64,000 nt of DNA from CAVUXJ01 sp963814975 (GTDB lineage: Bacteria; Acidobacteriota; Vicinamibacteria; Vicinamibacterales; CAVVIG01). The stretch covers positions 46,075 to 110,074 of the forward strand of contig CAWFFB010000027.1 of the NCBI GenBank assembly GCA_963814975.1, read 5' to 3'. The notes beneath the pieces were generated by a model that worked only from the letters and a program-made list of their open reading frames with translations, was not told where the DNA came from and searched no databases. Of the stretch, positions 27,046 through 36,101 are shown in pieces (the first letter of the stretch is position 1; every line of letters starts with the position of its first letter). The position numbers and the translations under genes were made by a program.

Positions 27046-27749
27046 GCCGCGCTTCCCGCGGGCGGCAATGTCACCTTCGCCACACCGACCATCGCGTCGC
27101 GCGTGACGAGCGCCGCCAATTGGTCTTCATTCATGCTCTCGCTCCCGGCCGGCCGTTCCGGCAGGACCAGGTAACGGACTTCGGCGGTGCTGTCCCACAC
27201 ACGTATCTCCACGTCGTCGGCCAACTCGAGGCCGAACTCGCGCAATACGCCGCGCGGATCGATGACCGCCCGTGAACGATAGGGCGCCGACTTGTACCAG
27301 ACCGGTGGCAGGCCGAGGATCGGCCACGGATAGCACGAGCACAGAGTGCACACGACGAGGTTGTGGACCGTCGACGAATTCTCGAGAACCACCATGTCCT
27401 CGCCCTGGCCGCCAGCGTAGCCGAGTTCAGCGATCGCGGCGCTGGCGTCGGCGATCAGGCGCTGTCGATACGACGGATCGACCCAGGCCTTCGCGACGAC
27501 GCGGGCGCCGTTGCGCGGACCGATCTTGGTCTCGTAGGCGTCGACGACCGCATCGAGTGCCGCGCGATCCACAAGACCCTTTTCGACGAGCAGTGATTCG
27601 AGTGCCTTCACCCGCAGCGCCAGGTCGGAGGGGACTGCCTGGTGGTCGTGGTCAGGGTCCTGCGGCGGCTGTCCGTCGGGTGGAGGAGGGCTGGCCGTGT
27701 CTTTCGGGATCCCGCGCTGCGCGGCCGGATCGTGCGTGGGTTTCGCCAT
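27042..27749 (-). CDS. nthA: Nitrile hydratase alpha subunit, cobalt type
   Basis: A 235-residue alpha subunit carrying the metal claw VCTLCSC at residues 133-139. Threonine at the second claw position is typical of cobalt enzymes, while iron enzymes have serine there. C134, C137 and C139 provide thiolate ligands and two of them are normally oxidised to sulfinic and sulfenic acids. The first 40 residues are Pro/Asp-rich and absent from most homologues. Downstream landmarks YPWPILGLPPVWYKSAPYR and SRAVIDPRGVLREFG match the family. It hydrates nitriles to amides together with NthB. No activator or amidase is encoded nearby. Confidence 0.95.
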   Translation of the reverse strand: MAKPTHDPAAQRGIPKDTASPPPPDGQPPQDPDHDHQAVPSDLALRVKALESLLVEKGLVDRAALDAVVDAYETKIGPRNGARVVAKAWVDPSYRQRLIADASAAIAELGYAGGQGEDMVVLENSSTVHNLVVCTLCSCYPWPILGLPPVWYKSAPYRSRAVIDPRGVLREFGLELADDVEIRVWDSTAEVRYLVLPERPAGSESMNEDQLAALVTRDAMVGVAKVTLPPAGSAA

Positions 27750-27884
27750 CCTGACTCCTCATGCCGCATTGGCACCGCGTGTGCCGCAGTGGTCATGGTG
27801 ATGGGCAGCATTGCGTATGAGCCGCCCTGATCGCCAAGGTTATACACCGAGTGCCGTCAAAGTGTTCCCGCAAATAGCTGTGGT

Positions 27885-28571
27885 CTACGGCGAGGTAGCA
27901 ACCGGGGCACCGAGCAGCAAGCGGTTCTTCGGGGTGATATCGGCGCGAATGGCCTGGGTCCAGATGCGATAGCCCTGCTGCGTCAGGCGCATCGCCCGCA
28001 CGATGTCGATGGCGACCGGGCCGTCAACCCAACCGGACAATCCGCCTGTATCGCCAGAGCCGAGATCGTGACAACAGGGGAGCACGGCGACCCGTGCGCC
28101 CGCGGCCACGGCGCGCTGAAGAATTCGATCGGTGAGGGCCCCACACGCATGACTCGAGACGACGAGGTCGGTTTCGAGAATCTCGACCTTCTCCACCGCG
28201 GAGGCGACAAAGGTGACGCGGCCGGACAACCTCGGCCAGGCCCGCACCAGCGTCGCGTGCAGTTTGGCGCTCGAAGCCGGGAGTCTCTTGTCGACGACGA
28301 GCGCGCCCGGCGAAGAGTCGTCGAGCAACAGCATGACCTGGGCGAGCAGACCATGTCCGGCGCCGAGGTCGACGACGCGCCCGCCGCGAAAGAGCCGGCG
28401 TACCCGCCGTGCCACCTCCCACGCTTCGTACAGCTCCTTTCGCGGCAAACATCCGGCATGGCACACGGCGCGCGCCACGCGATGAAAGAGGGTGTCGTCA
28501 GGGAAGCGATCGACGTCTCGATCGGTCAGGCGTCCGCGCGACGCTGGCGAAAACATAGTCAGACAGTACAC
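27885..28571 (-). CDS. SAM-dependent methyltransferase, TRM13/METTL25-like
   Basis: A 228-residue class I methyltransferase. The SAM-binding motif VVDLGAGHGLLAQVMLLL is at about residue 66. SSHACGALTDRILQRAV near 140 and VAVLPCCHD near 160 give the 'HACG ... PCCH' pattern found in TRM13- and METTL25-related methyltransferases, where the Cys-Cys-His stretch lies by the active site. The first 40 residues are helical and variable. No neighbouring gene suggests the target; RNA or a small molecule is possible. It is divergent from the succinate dehydrogenase operon. Confidence 0.78.
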   Translation of the reverse strand: MYCLTMFSPASRGRLTDRDVDRFPDDTLFHRVARAVCHAGCLPRKELYEAWEVARRVRRLFRGGRVVDLGAGHGLLAQVMLLLDDSSPGALVVDKRLPASSAKLHATLVRAWPRLSGRVTFVASAVEKVEILETDLVVSSHACGALTDRILQRAVAAGARVAVLPCCHDLGSGDTGGLSGWVDGPVAIDIVRAMRLTQQGYRIWTQAIRADITPKNRLLLGAPVATSP

Positions 28572-28825
28572 CCGAACGGGCGACAGACATCGCGGCGCGA
28601 TTACGGATCGAGGCGAGCGGCCGTGTCCTCGACCTCCCAGTGTCGTGCAGAATCGCGTGAGCAGAGCTCAGGGCCGGAGGACACAGGCCGTCATCGTGCG
28701 ATTCGGTCTCGGAACGCCGCCTTGAAATCGTCTGACGTTGCCGCTATCGTATGGCCCTCATGTAAACACGCGCAACGCCCGGAACAAACCGTTCACTCGT
28801 TCGCCCGAGTCAGGAGGTGGTGTCC

Positions 28826-29629
28826 ATGTCGAGTGCACCGACCCTGGTCGTTCGGCGTTCGTTCGGCACCACGATGCGGCGGGATCTCTGGTGGGTGCAG
28901 CCGCTGGCGGTTTTTCTCGGACTCTCGACATTCATCGTGTACGCCACCTGGGCGGCGTTCCAGGGGGAGCACTACACGTTTGGACCGTACCTCTCCCCGT
29001 TCTATTCTCCGGAGATCCTCGGCGATTCCCCTCACAGCTGGTTCGGGCCTCGACCGGCGGCCTGGCCAGGATGGTTGCCGTTTTCGCCCGCGCTGTTGAT
29101 CCTCCCGATCCCGGGCCTTTTCCGGCTGACCTGCTATTACTACCGCGGCGCCTACTACAAGGCGTTCTGGGCGGATCCGCCTTCCTGCACCGTCGGTGAG
29201 CCGAGGTCCTCGTATTGGGGCGAGAATTCGTTTCCGCTCGTACTCCAGAACGTCCATCGCTACATGCTCTTCATCTCGCTCGGCGTGCTCGCCATTCTCG
29301 CGTTCGACGCCTGGAAAGCATTGTGGTTCACCGATGCCGCAACCGGCGTCGTCTCGTTCGGCATCGGACTGGGCACGATAGTGCTGACAGCGAACGTGGT
29401 GCTCCTCAGCGGGTATCTGTTCGGCTGCCATTCGATGCGGCACGTCGCGGGCGGGTGTATCGATCAGCTGTCTCGCGCGCCGCTCGGTCTCCGCACCTAC
29501 GCCTGCGTCAGCTGCCTCAACCGTCGTCACATGATGTGGGCGTGGGCGAGTTTGTTCTCCGTCGGCTTCTCGGACCTGTACGTCCGGCTCTGTTCGATGG
29601 GCGTGTGGTCGGACGTGCGGGTCATTTGA
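28826..29629 (+). CDS. Succinate dehydrogenase membrane-anchor subunit
   Basis: A 267-residue integral membrane protein at the head of the sdh operon. AGGAGG at 28812-28817 lies eight bases before the ATG at 28826; the GTG at 28817 overlaps that site and is not a start. About five transmembrane segments are visible, including VQPLAVFLGLSTFIVYATWA and MLFISLGVLAILAFDAWKAL. Histidines in QNVHRYM and GCHSMRHVAGG are candidate haem b or quinone-site residues. It resembles the single long anchor of Actinobacteria-type Sdh rather than a separate SdhC/SdhD pair. Its stop overlaps the SdhA start (TGATG), implying translational coupling. The role is assigned from context and topology. Confidence 0.75.
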   Translation: MSSAPTLVVRRSFGTTMRRDLWWVQPLAVFLGLSTFIVYATWAAFQGEHYTFGPYLSPFYSPEILGDSPHSWFGPRPAAWPGWLPFSPALLILPIPGLFRLTCYYYRGAYYKAFWADPPSCTVGEPRSSYWGENSFPLVLQNVHRYMLFISLGVLAILAFDAWKALWFTDAATGVVSFGIGLGTIVLTANVVLLSGYLFGCHSMRHVAGGCIDQLSRAPLGLRTYACVSCLNRRHMMWAWASLFSVGFSDLYVRLCSMGVWSDVRVI

Positions 29630-31443
29630 TGCCCGACTACCAGACCCACGATTACGACGTGCTCGTGGTCGGCGCCGGCGGCGCGGGATTGCGTGCGGCG
29701 ATCGAAGCATCAGCCGCGGGCGTGTCGGTCGGCCTCGTCTGCAAATCGCTGCTCGGCAAGGCGCATACGGTGATGGCGGAAGGGGGAATTGCCGCGGCAC
29801 TCGCCAACGTGGACGATCGCGACACTTGGAAGGTCCACTTCGCCGACACCATGCGCGGCGGTCAGTACGTGAACAACTGGCGCATGGCAGAGCTGCACGC
29901 GAAGGAGGCGCCCGATCGCGTGCGCGAGCTCGAAGCGTGGGGCGCGATGTTCGATCGCACGCCGGAAGGCAAGATTCTCCAGCGGAATTTCGGCGGTCAT
30001 CGGTACCCGCGTCTGGCCCACGTCGGCGATCGCACCGGCCTGGAGCTGATCCGCACGCTGCAGGACCACGGGATCCATCAGGGCGTCGACGTGCACATGG
30101 AGTGCACGATCATCACGCTGCTCAAGGACGGGGACCGTGTGGTCGGCGCGTTCGGGTACGAGCGCGAGCGCGGACGGTTCAAGGTGTTCAAGGCCCGGGC
30201 GCTGGTCCTTGCGACTGGCGGGATTGGCCGCGCCTACAAGATCACCAGCAACAGCTGGGAATACACCGGCGACGGCCACACGCTCGCCTATGACGCCGGC
30301 GCCGATCTGATGGACATGGAGTTCGTCCAATTCCATCCGACCGGCATGATCTGGCCGCCGAGCGTTCGCGGCATTCTCGTGACCGAAGCGGTGCGCGGGG
30401 AAGGCGGCGTCCTCAAGAACAGCGAAGGTCGCCGGTTCATGTTCGACGACATCCCGGAGAACTATCGCGCGCAGACGGCCGACAACGAGGAGGAAGGCTG
30501 GCGCTACACGCAGGGCGACAAGAACGCCCGCCGGCCGCCGGAGCTCCTGACGCGCGACCACGTCAGCCGCTGCATCATGCGCGAGGTGAAGGCGGGCCGC
30601 GGCAGCCCGCACGGAGGCGTGTTTCTCGACATCGCGTGGATCAAGGCGCGAATTCCAAACGGCGCCGAGCACATCCGGAAGAAGCTCCCGAGCATGTATC
30701 ACCAGTTCAAGCAGCTCGCCGACCTCGACATCACCGAGGAGCCGATGGAAATCGGTCCGACGACGCACTACATCATGGGCGGCGTGCGGGTGGACGGCGA
30801 CACCCAGATGTCGAACGTTCCCGGATTGTTCGCCGCAGGGGAGTGCGCGGCCGGCATCAACGGCGCCAATCGTCTCGGCGGCAATTCGCTTTCCGACATC
30901 ATCGTGTTCGGCAAGCGGGCAGGCGAATATGCCGCGGAATTTGCCAAGGCGCAGAAGCCCGGGACGATCAATCCCCAGCAGATCGACCAGGCGGCGCGCA
31001 AGGCGCTCGAACCCTTCGAGCGCGGCCCCGAGGGCGAAGGGCCCTACCGGGTGCAGTACGCGCTGCAGGAAATGATGCAGGACCTGGTCGGCATCGTGCG
31101 GAACGAGGCCGAGATGAAGCGGGCGCTCGAAGCTCTGGGGCCGCTCCATGAGCGCGCGAATCGCGTCGGCGTCGGTGGACACCGCGAGTACAACTCCGGC
31201 TGGCACGCTGCGCTCGACCTGCACAACCTGCTGACCGTCTCCGAAGCCATCGCACGCTCGGCTATCGAGCGGCGCGAAAGTCGCGGAGGTCATTTTCGCG
31301 AAGACTACCCGGATAAAGATCCCGCCTACGCCGCGTTCAACATCGTCGTTCGCAAGGCTGCCGGCAGCGGCATGACCATCGCGCGCGTGCCGATCCCCGA
31401 GATGCCGGGTGAACTGAAGCGCGTCGTCGAAGAGATGAAGTAA
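29629..31443 (+). CDS. sdhA: Succinate dehydrogenase/fumarate reductase flavoprotein subunit
   Basis: A 604-residue flavoprotein that oxidises succinate to fumarate in the TCA cycle. The FAD motif VLVVGAGGAGLRAAIEA is near residue 8, and KAHTVMAEGGIAAAL near 43 is the usual covalent-FAD region. FVQFHPTGM, EAVRGEGGVLKN, and HYIMGGVRVDGDTQ followed by GLFAAGECAAGINGANRLGGN form the active-site and FAD-closing signatures. The upstream open frame to 29215 lies inside the anchor gene and is not coding. The ATG at 29629 overlaps the anchor stop. SdhB follows after 16 bases. Confidence 0.96.
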   Translation: MPDYQTHDYDVLVVGAGGAGLRAAIEASAAGVSVGLVCKSLLGKAHTVMAEGGIAAALANVDDRDTWKVHFADTMRGGQYVNNWRMAELHAKEAPDRVRELEAWGAMFDRTPEGKILQRNFGGHRYPRLAHVGDRTGLELIRTLQDHGIHQGVDVHMECTIITLLKDGDRVVGAFGYERERGRFKVFKARALVLATGGIGRAYKITSNSWEYTGDGHTLAYDAGADLMDMEFVQFHPTGMIWPPSVRGILVTEAVRGEGGVLKNSEGRRFMFDDIPENYRAQTADNEEEGWRYTQGDKNARRPPELLTRDHVSRCIMREVKAGRGSPHGGVFLDIAWIKARIPNGAEHIRKKLPSMYHQFKQLADLDITEEPMEIGPTTHYIMGGVRVDGDTQMSNVPGLFAAGECAAGINGANRLGGNSLSDIIVFGKRAGEYAAEFAKAQKPGTINPQQIDQAARKALEPFERGPEGEGPYRVQYALQEMMQDLVGIVRNEAEMKRALEALGPLHERANRVGVGGHREYNSGWHAALDLHNLLTVSEAIARSAIERRESRGGHFREDYPDKDPAYAAFNIVVRKAAGSGMTIARVPIPEMPGELKRVVEEMK

Positions 31444-31459
31444 GGGGGAGTTCCAGCCG

Positions 31460-32218
31460 ATGGCAACCACCGCGACCACCGCGACGTTCCGGATCTGGCG
31501 AGGCGACCAATCTGGCGGGGAGTTCACGCCGTACACGACCTCCGTCTCCGAAGGAATGGTCGTGCTCGACGCCGTGCACCAGATTCAGGCCGAGCAGGCG
31601 AACGATCTGGCGGTGCGCTGGAACTGCAAGGCCGGCAAATGCGGATCGTGTTCGGCGGAAGTGAACGGCAATCCCCGGCTGATGTGCATGACGCGTCTGA
31701 ATCAGCTCGATTTGTCCGCGCCGGTCACGGTCGAGCCGATGCGCGCTTTTCCGCTGATTAGAGACCTCGTGACCGACGTCTCCTGGAACTTCACGGCGAA
31801 GAAAAGCATCAGGCGCTTCAAGCCTCGGCCGCCCGACGCGCCCGATGGATCGTGGCGGATGGCTCAGCCCGATGTCGAACGGGTGCAGGAGTTCAGGAAG
31901 TGCATCGAATGCTTCTTGTGTCAGGACGTGTGCCACGTCCTGCGCGAGCATCAGCTGTTCGACGCGTTCGCCGGACCTCGCCATCTCGTCTACGCGGCCG
32001 CCTTGGAGATGCACCCGCTCGACGTCGACGATCGGGTCAGGGACCTGAAGAACGGGCACGGCATCGGGTACTGCAACATCACGAAGTGCTGCACGAAGGT
32101 GTGTCCGGAAGGCATCACGATTACCGACAATGCGATCATTCCGTTGAAGGAACGCGTCATCGATCGGCTGTACGATCCCATCGCCAAGATGTTTCGAATG
32201 CTTCGGCATGCCGATTGA
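31460..32218 (+). CDS. sdhB: Succinate dehydrogenase iron-sulfur subunit
   Basis: A 252-residue iron-sulfur protein. The [2Fe-2S] site is WNCKAGKCGSCSAEVNGNP followed by LMC near residues 54-76. The C-terminal ferredoxin domain has CIECFLCQDVCHV near 150 for one cluster and CNITKCCTKVCPEGI near 207 for the others. It passes electrons from the SdhA FAD to the membrane quinone. GGGGGAG-like sequence precedes the ATG. Length and cysteine spacing are normal. It is followed 18 bases later by a small TPR-like gene in the same transcript. Confidence 0.96.
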   Translation: MATTATTATFRIWRGDQSGGEFTPYTTSVSEGMVVLDAVHQIQAEQANDLAVRWNCKAGKCGSCSAEVNGNPRLMCMTRLNQLDLSAPVTVEPMRAFPLIRDLVTDVSWNFTAKKSIRRFKPRPPDAPDGSWRMAQPDVERVQEFRKCIECFLCQDVCHVLREHQLFDAFAGPRHLVYAAALEMHPLDVDDRVRDLKNGHGIGYCNITKCCTKVCPEGITITDNAIIPLKERVIDRLYDPIAKMFRMLRHAD

Positions 32219-32236
32219 GGCATCGGAGAGGTTGAT

Positions 32237-32746
32237 ATGACGTTTGAGCTCAAGACGCTGTCGCCGGACGCCGTGCCTGCCGCTCTCGAGAAGGCCCGTC
32301 TATACCGATACCTCAACGAGCCAGGAGAGGCCGAGAGCATCTGCCGCGATGTGCTCGATGTCGACCCGGGAAACCAGGACGCGCTGATCATGCTGCTGCT
32401 GGCCCTCACGGACCAGTTCGACAGCCAGGCGGCGTCGGCCGCGGTGGCCGATGCGCGCTCGCTGATCGACCGGCTCACTGACGGGTACGCGCAGGCCTAC
32501 TACGCGGGCATCGTGTACGAACGGCGGGCCAAGGCGCAGCTGCGCTACAGCATGCCGGGATACGGTCCGCGGGTGTACCAGTGGCTGCGCGCAGCCATGG
32601 CGTCGTACGAGCAGGCCGAAGCCATCAGGTCGGCCGGCAACGACGATGCGCTCCTCCGGTGGAATGCATGCGCACGGCTGCTCATGCGCGACCATCACCT
32701 GGCGCCGGCAGTCGAGGAACGCGGCGAGCCGCTCCTCCTGGAGTGA
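32237..32746 (+). CDS. TPR-like protein in the sdh operon
   Basis: A 169-residue helical protein with a tetratricopeptide-like first half (ALEKARLYRYLNEPGEAESI, then CRDVLDVDPGNQDALIMLLL). It includes YAQAYYAGIVYERRAKAQLR and AAMASYEQAEAIRSAGNDDA, both repeat-like. There is no signal peptide or membrane segment. It directly follows sdhB with a ribosome-binding site (GAGAGG), so it is probably the last gene of the operon. A role in assembly or stability of the complex is a reasonable guess from position only. Confidence 0.8.
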   Translation: MTFELKTLSPDAVPAALEKARLYRYLNEPGEAESICRDVLDVDPGNQDALIMLLLALTDQFDSQAASAAVADARSLIDRLTDGYAQAYYAGIVYERRAKAQLRYSMPGYGPRVYQWLRAAMASYEQAEAIRSAGNDDALLRWNACARLLMRDHHLAPAVEERGEPLLLE

Positions 32747-32964
32747 CAGAAGCGAGCCAGCCAGGGCGTCTTTTCTTCGTACGGTGCGCGGGTGCCGAAG
32801 TAGAGCTTCCGGCCGCCGTCTGCCAGGGTTGATGTTGCCGCCGTCGGCGATGCGGCATCGAGCTCTGCTGCCACACCTGCCCGATTTCGGCTGGCGACCG
32901 GATACTTCCAGGCGCGCCAATCCCGATCTGCCTTCAAGGACGACGTGAATCCTTTACTGCTGTC

Positions 32965-33531
32965 TCACTTTCTGATCGCGGGGTGGATGTAGCCGGCTGG
33001 CAGCACCTTGTCGAGATCGGGCCGCACCGTCACGTACTCGATATGATCCGGGATCTCGCTGAAGCCGTGATACACGCCGACTGGAATGATCACGACGTCC
33101 CCGGCCTGGATCGTTCTCGTCTGCGCGGGCTTGACGAATGTCGCGTTGTTGCTCGGACCAACGGCTGTCGTGACGATCTCGTTGTCGGCGGCGACGGGTC
33201 TCACGTCCCTGACGTCGGTTCCCATCACCATCGTTCCCTGGCCCGACACGACGTAGTAGACCTCGGTGACCTTGGTATGGTTGATCCCGTTGAGAGTCCC
33301 ACCGGGCTTCAAGGCGCCCCTGCGCAGCACCGCCACACCGACGTTGTTTCGGCCGACGTCGACGATCTTGACCACCCGGTCGAGCCCCCCGGCAGGCGCC
33401 TTTACCACCGTCTCGATCTCATCCGCCGTCACGAACGTCCCCAGCGCAGGCGGCATGCCCGACTGCGAATACGTCGTCGCCGTCGCGGCAGCGAGCAGAC
33501 CCACCAGAGCTCCAGCAATTTTCCTGCGCAT
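32965..33531 (-). CDS. Secreted small cupin 1
   Basis: A 188-residue exported cupin. The ATG at 33531 follows GAGGAG and begins a short signal peptide (MRRKIAGALVGLLAAATATT). The single cupin barrel spans about residues 50-165, with a first motif around INHTKVTEVYYVVSGQGTMV and a second around GDVVIIPVGVYHGFSE. The metal-binding set is His and Glu in motif 1 and a His in motif 2. The in-frame extension to 33738 has no support. It is one of three related secreted cupins in a row on this strand. The substrate is unknown. Confidence 0.85.
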   Translation of the reverse strand: MRRKIAGALVGLLAAATATTYSQSGMPPALGTFVTADEIETVVKAPAGGLDRVVKIVDVGRNNVGVAVLRRGALKPGGTLNGINHTKVTEVYYVVSGQGTMVMGTDVRDVRPVAADNEIVTTAVGPSNNATFVKPAQTRTIQAGDVVIIPVGVYHGFSEIPDHIEYVTVRPDLDKVLPAGYIHPAIRK

Positions 33532-33620
33532 GGCGATACTCCTCAAGAGAGGGCGAGCGAGAGCCGCGGCTTTCCGGCTCGCCGACATCGTTTTGAGATC
33601 GAATGAGGTCGACGCGCCAG

Positions 33621-34229
33621 CTATCGTGCGGCGGCAGGCGCCGGAAGGACTTCTGCGCGCTCGATCCCAGGCGCAGGGTCCATGTTCGGAATCTGGATCT
33701 CGAAGTAATCGATGGCGCCGTCTATCTGGCTGAGCCAATGCGGCGTCCCGGGAAGGTTCACCACGACATCGCCGGGGCCGATCCTCCGGGCCAGACCACC
33801 CTTGACTCCCGCGTCACTCCTGATCGTCGCGTTCGGATTCGTGTTGGGGTACGGATCGCTGTCAATCGTTGGCGGGATCAGGGTGCCGCCTGTCACCAGG
33901 GTGCCGTTGCCTTTGATGACAATCATGTACTCCACGGTCCGCGGGTGGGTAATCGCAAGTTGAGGACCGGTCATCCGGCGTCGAGCGACGCCGATGGCCT
34001 TGCCCTTCGCAAAGTCGATGGCGCCACCCGTCCGGGATGCAACGAGCTTGGGATCCAGCTTGCTCAATTCCGTCTGAATCTCCGCCGCGCTCATGTACGG
34101 CGACGGCTCTCTGTACGGCGGGACTCTCTCGTGTCCCGGCTTCATCGCCCCTTGGGCGAGCAGCGCCACACCAGCTCCCAACAGGCTGCACGCCACCATG
34201 CCTGACGCTATCGACAAGAAACTGCGCAT
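33621..34229 (-). CDS. Secreted small cupin 2
   Basis: A 202-residue exported cupin with a signal peptide (MRSFLSIASGMVACSLLGAG) and an AAAGGGGA ribosome-binding sequence upstream. The barrel shows ITHPRTVEYMIVIKGNGTLV and GDVVVNLPGTPHWLSQID. The motif-1 His and Glu and motif-2 His are again present. It has an insertion rich in Pro, Asn and Asp between the motifs, unlike copy 1. It lies 89 bases upstream of copy 1 and 82 downstream of copy 3. The three are divergent enough to have different ligands. Confidence 0.83.
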   Translation of the reverse strand: MRSFLSIASGMVACSLLGAGVALLAQGAMKPGHERVPPYREPSPYMSAAEIQTELSKLDPKLVASRTGGAIDFAKGKAIGVARRRMTGPQLAITHPRTVEYMIVIKGNGTLVTGGTLIPPTIDSDPYPNTNPNATIRSDAGVKGGLARRIGPGDVVVNLPGTPHWLSQIDGAIDYFEIQIPNMDPAPGIERAEVLPAPAAAR

Positions 34230-34311
34230 ACTGAGTCCCCTTTCCCTTCTGCCGAATGCGAATCGCTCGCTCGCCGTACGGGGCCGCGGTAATGTCCCCG
34301 CTCTCTGAACC

Positions 34312-34857
34312 TTACGGCAGGCCCAACACCTTCTCCGGGTCGACGCGAAAGACGATGTACTGGATGCCCCCTGGTTCAACGGAGGTGAATCCGTGGGCGA
34401 CGCCAGGTGGGACGATGTGAATGTCCCCCGGTCCGAGCGTGCTCGTGTGCGAGTTCTGAAGGGGGCTGCTGCTGCTCATGCCAGGACCGATTGTCCGCGA
34501 CACGTTTGGCTCGCGACGGCCGTCGACCATCATGCCGGTCACCTGTGTCCCGGAGCCCTTGAGGATGTAGTAGATCTCCGTGATCTTGTCGTGGCTGAGA
34601 AACTGCGACAGGTTGGTTCCGGCTGGCCGCGCCACGATGGCGACGCCCACGTTGTAGCTGCCCATGTCGGGCAGCTCGACCAGGCGATCGCTTACCGAGA
34701 CACCGGGCTTCAGGCTCGCAAGCGCTCTCTTCATCGCTTCCTGTACTTGGCCGCTCGAGAGGTCGACCCCAATCCCGGGAGCCTTCTCTGCCTGCGCGAG
34801 CACCAGCGCCGGTGAAAGAATCAAAGTGGCAACGATACCCAGCACAGTTTCACGCAT
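34312..34857 (-). CDS. Secreted small cupin 3
   Basis: A 181-residue exported cupin. GGAGG lies just upstream of the ATG at 34857, and the signal peptide is MRETVLGIVATLILSPALVLAQ. The barrel shows SHDKITEIYYILKGSGTQV and GDIHIVPPGVAHGFTSVEP, closely paralleling copy 1 (TKVTEVYYVVSGQGT and GDVVIIPVGVYHGFSE). Copies 1 and 3 also share the ending Asp-(P/L)-x-KVL, so they are the closer pair. It is divergent from the secreted metallo-beta-lactamase-fold gene, with about 160 bases for shared promoters. Confidence 0.85.
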   Translation of the reverse strand: MRETVLGIVATLILSPALVLAQAEKAPGIGVDLSSGQVQEAMKRALASLKPGVSVSDRLVELPDMGSYNVGVAIVARPAGTNLSQFLSHDKITEIYYILKGSGTQVTGMMVDGRREPNVSRTIGPGMSSSSPLQNSHTSTLGPGDIHIVPPGVAHGFTSVEPGGIQYIVFRVDPEKVLGLP

Positions 34858-35018
34858 GTTCAGCCTCCTGCCAATCGCGCCTCTATCTCGCCGCGAGACG
34901 GATGGTATTCCAGTTCTGAGCTCGACTCGAAGAAGATCGCCTATGATCCAGGAACCCGCGGCACGACGCGGTGGGGCTGATGAAAGTCGACGCTGAGCAG
35001 TTGAATACTGGAGAGGCG

Positions 35019-36101
35019 ATGAGACGAACGATTCTGGCATTCGCCGCGGCGCTCGTCGTTGTCGCCCTCGTGGCGCTACGTCCGGACTCGGGCTCCGCCG
35101 CCGCACAGGAGTCCCGCACGCCGGCCGGGACGCGGTTCTCGGGCAAGGCATTCCGATTCAATCAGGTGAAGCCGGGCATCTACCACGCAGTCGGGACGGG
35201 AGCGCTCACCGTCCTCGGCAACTCGAGCGTGATCGTCAACGACCAGGATGTCGTGGTGGTGGACGATCATATTTCACCCGCCGCTGCATGGGTCCTCCTC
35301 GACGAGTTGAAAGCGCTCACGAACAAGCCGGTGCGCACGGTGATCAACACGCACTTCCACTTCGATCACGCCCACGGCAACCAGATCTTCCGACCCGACG
35401 TGGACATCATCGGCCACGAGTTCACGCGTCAGATGCTGCTCGGCGGCTCTACGACCATGCCGCTGTTCAAGAACTACCTCGCCGGCCTTCCCCAGGGAGT
35501 CGAAGATCTCAAGCGTCGCGTGGCCGCCGAGTCCGACGCCACCCGGAAGACCGCGCTTCAGGTGCAGCTGCGCGCCGCCCAGAACAACGTCGCGGCGCAG
35601 GAGGAGCTTCGTCCGATGCCGCCGAACGTAACCTTGCGGACGGAGATGACGCTGTACCGCGGCGGCCGCGAGATCCAGGTACGGTTCCTCGGCCGCGGGC
35701 ACACAGCCGGCGACGTCGTCGTCTACCTGCCGAAGGAGCGCGTCGTCATGACGGGCGATTTCCTGACGGCGGCGCTCTCGAACATGAGCGACTCCTACCC
35801 GGACGAGTGGGTGGCGTCGCTCGACGCGCTCAAGAAGCTCGACTTCGATACGGTCCTGCCCGGCCACGGCGAGGCGTTCACCGACAAGGTCAAGATCGAC
35901 AACTTTCAAGCGTATCTGCGTGACGTGTGGACCGAGGTCGGGCGGCTCAAGCAACAGGGCGTGCCGGCGGACGAGGCTGCCAGGCGCGTCGATCTGACGC
36001 GTCACAAGGGGAACTTCCCGAACATCCAGGGTCCGGGTGTGCCGCTCATCGGCGTGCAGCGGATCTACGAGTTGCTCGAGGCAGGAGCGAACCGTCGCTG
36101 A
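35019..36101 (+). CDS. Secreted metallo-beta-lactamase-fold hydrolase
   Basis: A 360-residue exported enzyme. The ATG at 35019 has GGAGAGG immediately upstream and starts a signal peptide (RRTILAFAAALVVVALVAL). The zinc motif is INTHFHFDHAHGNQIF (HxHxDH), with later ligands in GRGHTAGDVVVYLP, VMTGDFL and the C-terminal PGHGE. A helical insert (residues about 165-210) separates the halves. This matches the family of exported MBL-fold hydrolases distantly related to B3 enzymes and to lactonases; antibiotic hydrolysis is not implied. It is divergent from the three cupin genes. Confidence 0.9.
   Translation: MRRTILAFAAALVVVALVALRPDSGSAAAQESRTPAGTRFSGKAFRFNQVKPGIYHAVGTGALTVLGNSSVIVNDQDVVVVDDHISPAAAWVLLDELKALTNKPVRTVINTHFHFDHAHGNQIFRPDVDIIGHEFTRQMLLGGSTTMPLFKNYLAGLPQGVEDLKRRVAAESDATRKTALQVQLRAAQNNVAAQEELRPMPPNVTLRTEMTLYRGGREIQVRFLGRGHTAGDVVVYLPKERVVMTGDFLTAALSNMSDSYPDEWVASLDALKKLDFDTVLPGHGEAFTDKVKIDNFQAYLRDVWTEVGRLKQQGVPADEAARRVDLTRHKGNFPNIQGPGVPLIGVQRIYELLEAGANRR

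Noticed and set aside
29215..29628. N-terminal extension of the SdhA frame
   Set aside because: It lies inside the membrane-anchor gene in another frame and lacks homology-like sequence; the ATG at 29629 begins the FAD domain.
35274..36005. Minus-strand 243-codon frame opposite the MBL-fold gene
   Set aside because: It is an antisense shadow of a gene with complete zinc motifs.
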